Source: Acidimicrobiales bacterium
GTDB taxonomy: Bacteria > Actinomycetota > Acidimicrobiia > Acidimicrobiales > SZUA-35
Direction: 5' to 3'
Assembly: GCA_020630065.1 (NCBI GenBank)
Contig: JAHDCC010000005.1
Coordinates: forward strand, 62,001-126,000
Length of the DNA: 64,000 bases
The position numbers were made by a program, and so were the translations under genes. The notes under the pieces are model-generated. The model was not told the origin of the DNA. It worked only from the letters and a program-made list of their open reading frames with translations, and ran no database searches. Of this stretch, positions 1 to 8,136 are shown in pieces (the stretch's first letter is position 1; the number at the start of each line of letters is the position of its first letter).

Positions 1-632
1 TCCGAAGTCAGTGCGGTGTGAATACTCACAACGTCGGAAACCGTCAATAACTCCTCGAGTGTCACCCGGGTCGAGATCTCGTCGCTTTCGGTCGAACGAC
101 TGGCGTGCACCACGTTCATGCCGAAACCTGCTGCCCTCCTGGCAACTGCCTTGCCGATCTGGCCGTAGCCGATTACACCTAACGTGGCACCATAGATGTC
201 TTGACCTAATAGATAGTCGAACTGAACATTGACCCATTCACCTGACCTGACCGCAGTGTCTGCTTCGATTATCCGTCTCGACGCAGCCAAAATCAGGGCC
301 CACGTAAAGTCTGCCGTAGTCTCCATAAGCACGCCTGGACAGTTTGAGGCCTGAATCCCGCGCTGCTGAAGGGCGCCAAGGTCTAGGTTGTTGTATCCGG
401 CTGACGCCTGGCCGACGGCTACCAAATCTGGAAGTTGGTCGAGTAACTCTTCTCCAATAACATCCTGACTCATAGAAAGTAGCCCATGGGCGCCGGCCAG
501 GAACTCCGACAATTGTTCGGCTGTTGGACCAACGTTGTCCGGCCAGACGTTTATTTCAGCCACATCAGCCAATCTCTGAATTCCGACCCCGGGAAGCCCG
601 TTCCTTGTCACCGCTATCGTTGGACGTTTCAT
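1..632 (-). CDS. D-isomer-specific 2-hydroxyacid dehydrogenase, partial
   Basis: The reading frame starts at ATG 632 (MKRPTIAVTRNG) with GGAG eight bases upstream and runs off the left edge, so about 210 N-terminal residues are seen. It shows the N-terminal catalytic half (AVGQASAGYNNLDL, then SNCPGVLMETTADFTWAL) followed by the NAD-binding Rossmann motif GVIGYGQIGKAVARR. This order is that of the D-isomer 2-hydroxyacid dehydrogenases, which reduce 2-keto acids with NAD(P)H; the TTADFTWAL segment resembles glyoxylate/hydroxypyruvate reductases. The catalytic Arg, Glu and His lie outside the window, so the substrate cannot be fixed. Confidence 0.9.
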   Translation of the reverse strand, partial: MKRPTIAVTRNGLPGVGIQRLADVAEINVWPDNVGPTAEQLSEFLAGAHGLLSMSQDVIGEELLDQLPDLVAVGQASAGYNNLDLGALQQRGIQASNCPGVLMETTADFTWALILAASRRIIEADTAVRSGEWVNVQFDYLLGQDIYGATLGVIGYGQIGKAVARRAAGFGMNVVHASRSTESDEISTRVTLEELLTVSDVVSIHTALTS

Positions 633-756
633 CTAGCTCCTTATTTCGAACAGTATCCATTATACTGAACACTAGATCGACGATACCCGCAACATAAGCA
701 AGAAAATGTTTCTGACAAAGAGACCAACCGTCCACATCTGAGCTAAGTATCCTGAT

Positions 757-1275
757 GTGTCTGCCGACGTTCAAAAGGTGGAAGTACGCGACCAAGATCT
801 CTTCGAAAAACGGCTCACAGAGATCCGAAACGAACAAGAACACGCAACTCTGCCCAACAAACTTTGGCTCAGCCACCATTGGCCAGCCGATCACGACCAG
901 CGGTGCATTACGATCGCAGGCCAGCCGGTGTGTCGACGGTGCGCAGCCCTTCACCCTTTGTCACTTATTGTGGCCACGCTGGCGGTGTTTGGCTTCCCGC
1001 TCTGGCCAGCTTCATTAGACCCTGGCATCATTTGGCTGCTTTCGATCCCGGCCACCGTCGCTTTTGTCGGAGAAGCGATTGGACTGTTCGCCTACTCACC
1101 CAAATGGCAGGTAGCTACAACCGGAATCGCCGCCCTCGCCTTTGGACGAGCACTCGGGTATGAGCTTGAAAGCAGATGGCATCCGTACTTCTGGGGACCG
1201 ATCGCGGTTTTTGGAGGCCTTTGGTTCTTTGCATCCTGGTACGGTCATTGGCGCCAAAACCACGCTGCACTATAG
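757..1275 (+). CDS. DUF2085-like membrane protein
   Basis: Encodes 172 residues from a GTG start with no clear ribosome binding site. A charged N-terminus of about 45 residues is followed by RCITIAGQPVCRRCAALHP, a Cys-rich segment like the conserved CHR...PVCARC part of DUF2085 proteins, and then three to four hydrophobic segments (about 70-170). Function of this family is unknown; the Cys/His cluster suggests metal or redox binding at the membrane face, which is inference. It stands alone, divergent from the dehydrogenase to its left and convergent with the aminotransferase to its right. Confidence 0.65.
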   Translation: MSADVQKVEVRDQDLFEKRLTEIRNEQEHATLPNKLWLSHHWPADHDQRCITIAGQPVCRRCAALHPLSLIVATLAVFGFPLWPASLDPGIIWLLSIPATVAFVGEAIGLFAYSPKWQVATTGIAALAFGRALGYELESRWHPYFWGPIAVFGGLWFFASWYGHWRQNHAAL

Positions 1276-1284
1276 ATCGCTACA

Positions 1285-2463
1285 TCAACCAGAGACGATT
1301 TGGGAGACCTGTTCAACTAGGCGATGGAGTTCCGCCGACGTATTAAAGTAATGCACTGACGCTCGGACCATACCATCACCACCTCGACGAGACGGGTCAA
1401 ACGGTTCGTGGGTTGGGGCTACTACAGACACAGTTATATCCGCCGAGGACAAGGCATCTCGAATATGCGCTGGTTCATGCCTGTCAACCGCAAATGTCAC
1501 CAACCCACTTTGTGGGCCGTCAAGCTCCCGGAGCTGCACCCCCTCGGTTTCTTGCAGCAGAACTCGCAGCTCGGCGGACAGTGAACGAATTCGATCGGCG
1601 ATTGCCGACATGCCTAAGTCACATGCGTAGGTTAAGGCCACCCCTAAACCAACGCGGTTGGCGGCGGAAGATTCAAAGGTCTCAAACCTCCATGCCGTTT
1701 CTGGCAGCTCATAACGCCAAGCGTCTACCCACGAAGCCGAACGCAGGTCCAGCAACGACGGATCAGCTAAACCCGTCAAACCCGATCGCACATAGAGCAG
1801 TCCGGTGCCTCGAGGGGCCCGCAGATATTTGCGGCCGGTCGCCGCCAAGAAATCGCATCCTATCTCCCGAACCGAAACCGGCAGTTGTCCCACGCTTTGG
1901 CAGGCATCCAGCAAGTACAGGGCAGGCCAATTCGACAACACCCGCCCTACCTCTATAACTGGGTTAACCAAGCCCCCCTCGGTCGGAACATGGGTGACAC
2001 AAACCAATTTCACGCGTTCGTCCATCATCTCCGACAATGCTTCTACCGACACTTGGCCGTTTAGATCAGAGGGAATGAGCTCAACGGTCACCCCTTGCCT
2101 TTGAAGCTGAATCAATCCAAAGACATTACTGGAGTATTCAGCCGTTGTTGCTAAAACACGATCACCAGGAGCGAACACAACCGCACGTAGCGCCGACCAC
2201 CAGGCAGCGGTGGCGCTAGGAGCAAACGCTACCTCGGTATCGGAACAATCGAGTAGTCGAGCACCAGCGCCTCGATAACACAAAACCGCGGACTGCTCGG
2301 CGGTTTCGAGGCGATACCCCCCAAGGGTGGCTTCTCGTCGGAGGTAATCAATCACCGAGTCCACTACGGGGGTTGGAGAAAAGGAACATCCAGCATTATT
2401 CAAGTGAGTGGTACGAACACATCCCGGCGTGTCGCCACGCACGGCTTCCAGGTCGATCGTCAT
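1285..2463 (-). CDS. class V aminotransferase (cysteine desulfurase/epimerase-like)
   Basis: A 392-residue PLP enzyme of fold type I. It begins with the typical THLNNAGCSFSPTPVV and carries DACQSVGQLPV (the Asp and Gln that contact PLP) and ATGRKYLRAPRGTGLLYV, in which the Lys is the expected Schiff-base residue. C-terminal RASVHYFNT matches the family's substrate-binding end. These features fit the NifS/isopenicillin-N-epimerase/EgtE branch. No Cys loop typical of housekeeping IscS/SufS desulfurases is seen and there are no Fe-S scaffold genes nearby, so a C-S lyase or epimerase role is equally likely. It is monocistronic and divergent from the small ORF at 2775. Confidence 0.85.
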   Translation of the reverse strand: MTIDLEAVRGDTPGCVRTTHLNNAGCSFSPTPVVDSVIDYLRREATLGGYRLETAEQSAVLCYRGAGARLLDCSDTEVAFAPSATAAWWSALRAVVFAPGDRVLATTAEYSSNVFGLIQLQRQGVTVELIPSDLNGQVSVEALSEMMDERVKLVCVTHVPTEGGLVNPVIEVGRVLSNWPALYLLDACQSVGQLPVSVREIGCDFLAATGRKYLRAPRGTGLLYVRSGLTGLADPSLLDLRSASWVDAWRYELPETAWRFETFESSAANRVGLGVALTYACDLGMSAIADRIRSLSAELRVLLQETEGVQLRELDGPQSGLVTFAVDRHEPAHIRDALSSADITVSVVAPTHEPFDPSRRGGDGMVRASVHYFNTSAELHRLVEQVSQIVSG

Positions 2464-2774
2464 GAACCTAAGTTAGTCTCGTTCCCGGTGATCGGCATTG
2501 AGTTTTGCGGGTCGTGGTCGCCGATTCGTGGAAAATATCCGTCTGTTTTCGATGAGTTCCCAGATAAATCGGCGACGTGGAACCTCCCCAAAACCCTTTA
2601 ATTAAGGGGTTTTGAGGCACTCGGCGAAATAAGTTCCAAAAAACTTGGAAACTTCTGGAACTTTTGGGCCTCCATTCGCGACAAATACAGGCGTAACAAG
2701 GAATACGAGAGACTTGTTCGGCGGAACATAATCTCGAGTAGATGGCACCAACACTTGTAAGGAGGAGAAAGTAG
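2464..2774. promoter_or_regulatory. dyad-rich intergenic leader region
   Basis: A 311-base gap between two divergent genes. At 2589-2614 lies a 12-bp stem (CAAAACCCTTTA / TAAGGGGTTTTG, one G-T pair) around a central AT. At 2631-2638 and 2656-2663 there is a perfect inverted repeat AAGTTCCA / TGGAACTT with a 17-base spacer. The region ends in AAGGAGG directly before the small ORF. I see no convincing tRNA, known riboswitch or long ORF. The dyads could be operators or RNA hairpins in the leader of the small ORF. Confidence 0.5.
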
Positions 2775-3044
2775 ATGCAAACACTGTGTGATCAAAACAC
2801 GGAACATCCGATTCTCCCTCCGGCGGCTGGTGTTGGTCCATCGAGCCCTTCATTGTTTACACCCCCCCAAACTTCCACTTCGGTGGTTGATCCACACGTC
2901 GATCCGCTTGGACCACTAAACCTCAGTGCGCATTTTATACAAAGTCGGGTTGCTAGTCCCCTCTTTGTTCTTGCTAGTAGGTCCAGGCGGGATCGACCTG
3001 TGAGAAACGATCTCAAGTCTCTGGTGCCGACAGAACACCAGTAG
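2775..3044 (+). CDS. orphan small protein, 89 residues, Pro-rich
   Basis: I do not recognise this protein. It starts at ATG 2775 behind AAGGAGG at about nine bases, among the strongest ribosome binding sites in the window, which is the main reason to accept it. The product has no membrane segment or signal peptide: a Pro/Ser/Thr-rich first half (PPAAGVGPSSPSLFTPPQ, then VDPHVDPLGPL) and a basic second half (SRSRRDRPVRNDLK). One Cys is present near the N-terminus. A hairpin follows the stop codon within ten bases, and dyads precede it. It could be a small regulator, a leader peptide or an antigen-like secreted peptide; no function is assigned. Confidence 0.5.
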   Translation: MQTLCDQNTEHPILPPAAGVGPSSPSLFTPPQTSTSVVDPHVDPLGPLNLSAHFIQSRVASPLFVLASRSRRDRPVRNDLKSLVPTEHQ

Positions 3045-3093
3045 GGAGCAGCTGAGTAGCGTCGAACCTTGCCTGCGGTCGGTGCTACTCAGC
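3021..3093. other. tandem hairpins at the end of the small ORF
   Basis: CTGGTG (3021-3026) pairs with CACCAG (3036-3041) across the stop codon. Immediately after, GCTGAGTAGC (3051-3060) is perfectly complementary to GCTACTCAGC (3084-3093), and five more pairs including two G-T extend the stem inward to 15 bp around a 13-base loop. There is no U-tract, so it is not a classical terminator. It may be a factor-dependent terminator, an RNA-stability element or part of a small RNA. The next gene downstream is on the opposite strand. Confidence 0.5.
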
Positions 3094-3196
3094 GGACTCT
3101 CCTGCGGCGGGTCTACTTATTTACACAACAGAGATCCTAGACGATACAGAAATGCTTGTCGATTGTTGTGGGCGAATTTTTTGATTCGCTCTTACG

Positions 3197-4123
3197 TTAT
3201 CTGACCAGGGCAAATGCTAGCGCAGCAAGCACGACTAATAGCAGTAGAACACCGACAACCATTGTCATCGAAACACCAGAAGGTTCTTCTTCGGCCCTCA
3301 ATCGTCGCCCATCAGAACCCAGCCGATGTGAACGCAGAACTTGAAGTGCTTCATCTCGCCACTCGAACATGTCTTCGAACCGGTCGTCCGGGTTCGCTGC
3401 CTTGCCGATCGCTACAAAGTCCGACAGATAACTTGCGTGTCCGCCTTTTGAAGCCGCCCATGCGAGAACGGCCGTGGACCCGTAAATGTCTGCCCTTTTG
3501 TCCACTATCGAAACTGAGTCACGCTGCTCAGGGGCAGCAAATCCCGCTGTGCCGCCCCCAGAGGTAATCCCAGACGCCATACGAAGATCTTTGGCATAAC
3601 CCAAGTCGCACAACACCAACCGCTCATCTTGGTCAACCAACCAAACATCATCAGCCCAATTGTTCGGCGAGCCATGCTGAACCAGAATGTTTTTTGGCGT
3701 CACATCTCGGTGAACCAGCCCACTAGCGTGAACAGACGCTAACGAATCGGTCAACATCTCGACGATGACGATCAGGTCACCTGCGCTAAGTGCATGCCCC
3801 TCTTCCCATACGTCTCGAATACGAGTTGATAGGTCACCACGGTCAGCGAGCGCTAGCACCATATATGGCTGCCCAGAATCGGTCTCACCAAGGTCATAGA
3901 GGGTGGCAACCGAAGCGTTATGGACCCGACGCAGATGCTGCGCCTCGGCAATAAAACGCTCTCGACTCTCGGGGACCAGGCTATGGTTCTCTGCCAATAC
4001 CTTGATAGCTACCTCGGTTGAAAGCCGATCATCCATAGCTCTGTAAACCGTCGCAAATCCGCCAGAACCAATGGGTTCAAGGACCCGATAGCGGCCTATG
4101 CGAGAACCAGGACTTTCAGCCAT
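3197..4123 (-). CDS. membrane-anchored Ser/Thr protein kinase
   Basis: A 308-residue PknB-type kinase. Gly loop GSGGFATV (19-26), ATP Lys in VAIK (K41), helix-C Glu about E60, catalytic loop HRDVTPKN (138-145), DLG in place of DFG (173-175) and APE (197-199) are all present. The Lys normally two residues after the catalytic Asp is Thr142, as in some divergent kinases. One transmembrane helix (about 283-306) ends the protein and leaves almost no extracellular part, so it is unlikely to sense an external ligand directly. Its start lies inside the end of the ECF sigma gene (8-bp overlap), which indicates co-translation and suggests that the kinase acts on the sigma factor. Confidence 0.9.
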   Translation of the reverse strand: MAESPGSRIGRYRVLEPIGSGGFATVYRAMDDRLSTEVAIKVLAENHSLVPESRERFIAEAQHLRRVHNASVATLYDLGETDSGQPYMVLALADRGDLSTRIRDVWEEGHALSAGDLIVIVEMLTDSLASVHASGLVHRDVTPKNILVQHGSPNNWADDVWLVDQDERLVLCDLGYAKDLRMASGITSGGGTAGFAAPEQRDSVSIVDKRADIYGSTAVLAWAASKGGHASYLSDFVAIGKAANPDDRFEDMFEWRDEALQVLRSHRLGSDGRRLRAEEEPSGVSMTMVVGVLLLLVVLAALAFALVR

Positions 4124-4748
4124 CGATTACCGGTTCGTTTATGATGGAAGCGAGCATCGCTCGCCCACGAGCTAACCTTGATCTTACGGTGTTCAATTCT
4201 ATCCCAAGACGTTCTGCGACCTGCTCATACGATAGATGCTCAACGTCGCGAAGCAAAACCGCGTCTCGATAATGTTGCGGCAGTTGTTCAACCGAAGAAC
4301 GAACCGCTGCCCGTTCAGCAACGATCGAACTCACCCTTCTCGCCGCACCTGCGACGTTTGAAGAGTCTTCCAACAACGAGTCTGGACGACGCCGCCTCAG
4401 ATAACCGACCGCCGTGTTTCGAGCTAATGCATGAAACCAGGTCGAAAATTTTGATTCAGCACGAAATTTACTGACCGAGCTAGCGACGGCAACAAGCACG
4501 TCCTGTTCAGCTTCCTCGGCCATACCTTCGTCAATTATCAGACGTCGAACAACAGGAGATGCGAGTTGATGCACATCGAGCAGTTCTAACAGAAGTTCCA
4601 GCGCTCTGCCTGACCCGTCACTGGCCGCATGGGCGATCTCGTCGAGCATGGCGTTACGTTCGTCGTAGTCAGCGTCGTTAAATTCGGCGCGATAACGAGC
4701 AACTATAAACGCCGACTTTTCGCCTGACTGATCAAAGACATTCGACAT
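4116..4748 (-). CDS. ECF-family RNA polymerase sigma factor
   Basis: Region 2 is represented by VRRLIIDEGMAEEAEQDVLVAVASSVSKFRAES and KFSTWFHALARNTAVGYLRRRRP, region 4 by LPQHYRDAVLLRDVEHLSYEQVAERLGIELNTVRSRLARGRAML, a clear helix-turn-helix. I place the start at ATG 4748 (MSNVFDQ), with GAGAGG upstream; an upstream in-frame start at 4826 would add 26 residues that look non-conserved. The 8-bp overlap with the kinase gene and the absence of an anti-sigma gene (no zinc-binding HxxxCxxC protein nearby) suggest control by phosphorylation, as described for some kinase-linked ECF groups. No target promoter was identified. Confidence 0.9.
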   Translation of the reverse strand: MSNVFDQSGEKSAFIVARYRAEFNDADYDERNAMLDEIAHAASDGSGRALELLLELLDVHQLASPVVRRLIIDEGMAEEAEQDVLVAVASSVSKFRAESKFSTWFHALARNTAVGYLRRRRPDSLLEDSSNVAGAARRVSSIVAERAAVRSSVEQLPQHYRDAVLLRDVEHLSYEQVAERLGIELNTVRSRLARGRAMLASIINEPVIDG

Positions 4749-4998
4749 CTTGATGCCTCTCTCGCCTGCCGCCCCCGCTTTACAAGACCTAACTGAACTC
4801 CGGTCTTTGACTGTAACCTCAATCACCCACTTCTGCCAAGGCCTAGATTAGAATCCGAGATAAAAATTTCGAAACCGAGGATCATGTTCATCGACTTTGA
4901 ACTACCCGCACTGTTTTCTAGCCAGCGACTACGACCATACGAGTGAGTCTGACCAGGTCAGAACCATACACGTTTCCCGAGAATACAACTGAAACCGC

Positions 4999-5583
4999 CT
5001 AGTGGTCAATGCCTTTCTTAGCGATTTTTCCGTTGTCGAAGGCGTGTTTGATATTGACCATTTCGGTTACGGTGTCAGCCGCGTCAATTACTCTCTGGTC
5101 CATGTCTCTGCCAGTAAATATCAAACTAACGTTCGGTGGCCTGTTCTCGATCGCCGAAACCACATCGGCTACGTCGATCCAGTCCCACGTCATCGCATAG
5201 CTAATTTCGTCCATAACCACTAAGCGATACTCGCCTGAAGCAATACGTTCTGACGCCACCTCCCAGGCGGCCACCGCTTGAGCACGACTCTCGTCTAGAT
5301 CAGAAGAATCCCAGGTGAACCCATCACCGGCGGCAAGCCACTCGACCCCCAACTTTCGGCACATCTTTTCTTCACCGACTTGCCAATCACCACTCTTTAG
5401 AAACTGAACTACCGTAACGGGCCATCCAACGGCAACCGCTCGCAGCACTGTTCCAAACGCTGCGGTTGATTTACCTTTCCCGTGGCCTGTTGTGACTAGC
5501 ACTAGCGACGACGCAACAGTGTGGCTGTCCTTCGCTGGCGTGTCAACTGGGGGTGTTTTTTCTGCAGACTGTTCGCTGGCCAT
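4999..5583 (-). CDS. cobO: cob(I)alamin adenosyltransferase, CobO type
   Basis: Transfers the adenosyl group of ATP to reduced corrinoid, giving adenosylcobalamin. The 194-residue protein has the P-loop GHGKGKST at 33-40, VVQFLKSGDWQVGEE, the Walker-B-like VVMDEISYAMTWDWI and the C-terminal FTGRDMDQRVIDAADTVTEM typical of CobA/CobO/BtuR. The length matches the family. No other cobalamin gene lies in the window, so it probably serves corrinoid salvage or is unlinked from the pathway. The 172 bases to its left and 128 to its right hold no gene that I can see. Confidence 0.93.
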   Translation of the reverse strand: MASEQSAEKTPPVDTPAKDSHTVASSLVLVTTGHGKGKSTAAFGTVLRAVAVGWPVTVVQFLKSGDWQVGEEKMCRKLGVEWLAAGDGFTWDSSDLDESRAQAVAAWEVASERIASGEYRLVVMDEISYAMTWDWIDVADVVSAIENRPPNVSLIFTGRDMDQRVIDAADTVTEMVNIKHAFDNGKIAKKGIDH

Positions 5584-5711
5584 TACAAGCGTCCTCTATT
5601 CTTTACCGTCTTGGTGTGAGTGCGCTACACAACACCACTTGAAGATTCTCTAACCTATACATGGACTAACGTAGCCTCAGCAGCTACATTAGGCACCGCG
5701 TCTAGTTCGAT

Positions 5712-6860
5712 ATGAGAAGGCCCGTGAGCGGATCCAACCCGGTAATTGATCAAGCAGTTTCTATCAATCGGATCGAGATCCGGAGATTGATGCTACCTTT
5801 GACGGCGCCGCTAGTGACGAGACATGGTCAAGTCACTGGTCGTGACATTGTTGTGGTTCGAATAGACGCAGACGAAGGTGTCGGCTGGGGAGAATGTTCA
5901 GCTCTGCCTGAACCCACCTACACCGACGAGTTCGCGTCTGAGGCCTTTGCCGTGTTGTCGCAGGAACTTGCGCCGCGTTTGGTTCGCCGCAAACTTTCTG
6001 TCAGCGACCTACATGCCAAGGTTTCAGCTTTCCCGGGTAATCCGATGGCTAAAGCAAGCTTGGAGATGGCTCTTCTTGACGTGGTTCTCACGTCAAAGTC
6101 GATGTCGCTAGGCGATTGGCTCGGGGTCAGCAACATTTCTGCCCCAGCTGGAGCCACTATCGGCATCGTCTCTGAGGCCGAAGCTCTCGAACAGGTCGCC
6201 GCCTTCCGAGCTGAAGGATACCGACGAATCAAACTCAAGATCAGCTCATCGGCTGGGCTAGACGTTGTTCGACGGGTATCCGAAGAGTTCCCCGAACTTG
6301 AACTCCAGATCGACCCGAACGGTGGTTGCAGGCCCGACGATATCGCTCGACTCGTTAACATTTCGGAGCATTTAAGCGCCATCGAGCAGCCGTTCGACCC
6401 TAAACAGATCGAAGCTTCACGCCAATTAGTCGCCCAAGTCGATATTCCCATCATCGCTGACGAACCAATCGATAGCCTCGAAGCCGCCCAAGAGCTGGTT
6501 CAAAATAAGGCGTGCTCTGCTATCGCGGTAAAGCCCCCACGTCTCGGTGGTCTTGTTCGCACCATCGAGCTTCGAGATGCCTGCCTGAAGTGGGGGGTCC
6601 CTCTTAGCGCCGGCGGGATGTTGGAATGTGGACTCGGAAGACACAGTCTGGCCGCTGTGGCGGCGATGGACGGTTTCGACGTTGCCGGGGACCTATCTCC
6701 AGCAAGCCGGTGGATCCGGGTTGACCCGTGGCCCGATATCGAGTTCGACACGACGGGTGAACTCGGCACTATTGCAGTCCCAACCGGTAATGGTGTGGCT
6801 CCCAAACCAGATTTAGAGGTCCTTGGTTCGGTCACCACTAGCACCACAATGGTTACCTAG
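5712..6860 (+). CDS. menC: o-succinylbenzoate synthase
   Basis: Enolase-superfamily enzyme that dehydrates SHCHC to o-succinylbenzoate in menaquinone synthesis. Expected catalytic residues are visible: the KxK pair (K174, K176 in RRIKLKISS), metal ligands D201 (QIDPNGG), E225 (AIEQPF) and D250 (IIADEPI), and the second Lys K274 (AVKPPRLGG). At 382 residues it fits the MenC range. The ATG at 5712 lacks a good ribosome binding site; GTG 5724, with AGAAGG just upstream, is an alternative. Genes menH, menD, menB, menF and menE nearby support the function over other members of the superfamily such as dipeptide epimerases. Confidence 0.92.
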   Translation: MRRPVSGSNPVIDQAVSINRIEIRRLMLPLTAPLVTRHGQVTGRDIVVVRIDADEGVGWGECSALPEPTYTDEFASEAFAVLSQELAPRLVRRKLSVSDLHAKVSAFPGNPMAKASLEMALLDVVLTSKSMSLGDWLGVSNISAPAGATIGIVSEAEALEQVAAFRAEGYRRIKLKISSSAGLDVVRRVSEEFPELELQIDPNGGCRPDDIARLVNISEHLSAIEQPFDPKQIEASRQLVAQVDIPIIADEPIDSLEAAQELVQNKACSAIAVKPPRLGGLVRTIELRDACLKWGVPLSAGGMLECGLGRHSLAAVAAMDGFDVAGDLSPASRWIRVDPWPDIEFDTTGELGTIAVPTGNGVAPKPDLEVLGSVTTSTTMVT

Positions 6861-6904
6861 TTACAAACGCATCGCTGGATCGTCCTACCCCTAGTCTTAA
6901 CTAC

Positions 6905-7264
6905 ATGGACGCCTTATCGATCATGTTCGTTGTTGTGGTGGCTGGCCTCCACCTGTATTTCCTGTGGTTAGAGATGTTTGTGTGGACAACCCGAGGCCCG
7001 AAGGTGTTTACTTCTCTTCCCAAACACTTATTCGAACCGACAAAGGCGATGGCGGCAAACCAGGGTCTCTATAACGGTTTTCTGAGTGCGGGTTTAGTGT
7101 GGGCGTTGTTCATCCAGACCGACGAATGGTCCAAGAACGTTGCCGCTTTCTTCTTTTTGTGTGTCATCGTCGCAGGGATATACGGGGCTGTCTCGGTTTC
7201 GAGGAAGATCTTTTTCGTCCAAGGCCTTCCGGCATTACTTGGCCTTGTGTCGTTGGCGGTCTGA
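6905..7264 (+). CDS. DUF1304 membrane protein
   Basis: A 119-residue protein with four predicted membrane helices (about 3-25, 52-70, 78-96, 103-119). The pattern LHLYFLWLEMFVWTTRGPKVF followed by NQGLYNGFLSAGLVWAL is characteristic of the DUF1304 family, of unknown function. It lies 44 bases after menC on the same strand and ends one base from the end of menH on the opposite strand. Nothing links it biochemically to quinone synthesis except location. Confidence 0.85.
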   Translation: MDALSIMFVVVVAGLHLYFLWLEMFVWTTRGPKVFTSLPKHLFEPTKAMAANQGLYNGFLSAGLVWALFIQTDEWSKNVAAFFFLCVIVAGIYGAVSVSRKIFFVQGLPALLGLVSLAV

Positions 7265-7265
7265 T

Positions 7266-8024
7266 TCAGTCGGATAAGAATCGTCGGATAACGTTTGCGA
7301 CCATTTCCGGTTGTTCCAGATGCACTGAGTGACTTCCAGGGATCACAGCTGTTTCGGCTTGTGGGATGATGGCTGCTGCATCTTCGTTTAGTTGTCGATA
7401 CTTTTTGTCAGACGCTCCGGCAACCAAAAGAACCGGCATCGAAAGATCTCCGAGCCGTTCCCATAAAGATTCTTGCCACCCAACCGACCGGGTCTCTAAC
7501 GTGGCTACTAGACCAGCGACCCGGTTATCCATTCGATAGTTGATGCCCGCCGCATCGTCGCTCAACCCATGGAACAACGGATTGGCTAACCATTCTCGAA
7601 GGAAAACTCCGAGTCCGACTTCACGAAGCTTAACTGCCAGGGCGGTGTCTAAAGTTTTGCGTTCTTCCCGCTCAGCAACGGTTCGGAGCCCGGGGCTCAC
7701 CCCAATCAGCACCAGTTTCGAGACCAGTGAGGGTTGTTGCAGCGCAACATGAAGGGCAATCCGGCCCCCCATCGAATATCCGACATAGTGAGCTTTGTTT
7801 CCTGCTTCGGCAAGAAGTTTACCGCTCGTAGATAAATCAACTCGGTCGTGTCTACTCCGCCCGTGACCTGGCATGTCCACTATCTTGAGACGGTGGGTTT
7901 TTCCTAGCTCGGTTGGCAACGACGCCCAACAGTTCACATTTTGGGTAAACCCATGAGCTAGCACTATCGGCGCTGCACCGTCATCTACGGTTACGCCACA
8001 TTCTGAAACATACAGAGCCACCAC
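7266..8024 (-). CDS. menH: alpha/beta hydrolase, probable SHCHC synthase MenH
   Basis: A 252-residue alpha/beta hydrolase. It has the oxyanion motif LAHGFTQN, the DMPGHGRSRHD segment typical of MenH-like proteins, the nucleophile elbow GYSMGGR and a C-terminal GSHSVHLEQPE carrying the likely catalytic His. MenH removes pyruvate from SEPHCHC to give SHCHC. The assignment rests on family features plus position between menC and menD; generic esterases of this fold look similar. The start is GTG 8024. It is transcribed against its neighbours, so it is not in an operon with either. Confidence 0.8.
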   Translation of the reverse strand: MVALYVSECGVTVDDGAAPIVLAHGFTQNVNCWASLPTELGKTHRLKIVDMPGHGRSRHDRVDLSTSGKLLAEAGNKAHYVGYSMGGRIALHVALQQPSLVSKLVLIGVSPGLRTVAEREERKTLDTALAVKLREVGLGVFLREWLANPLFHGLSDDAAGINYRMDNRVAGLVATLETRSVGWQESLWERLGDLSMPVLLVAGASDKKYRQLNEDAAAIIPQAETAVIPGSHSVHLEQPEMVANVIRRFLSD

Positions 8025-8136
8025 AACACGCTACCCGAACGACTCACTCAACGTTTTTGTGTTGATCTCGATCGTGGCTCCCGCTTGCGGTTATGGTTAT
8101 CTTGACGTTAGAGATGACTACTGAGAAGCAAACCCA

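Noticed and set aside
1413-1958. 181-codon ORF opposite the class V aminotransferase
   Set aside because: Composition is Pro/Arg-rich as expected for an antisense shadow and it has no recognisable motif.
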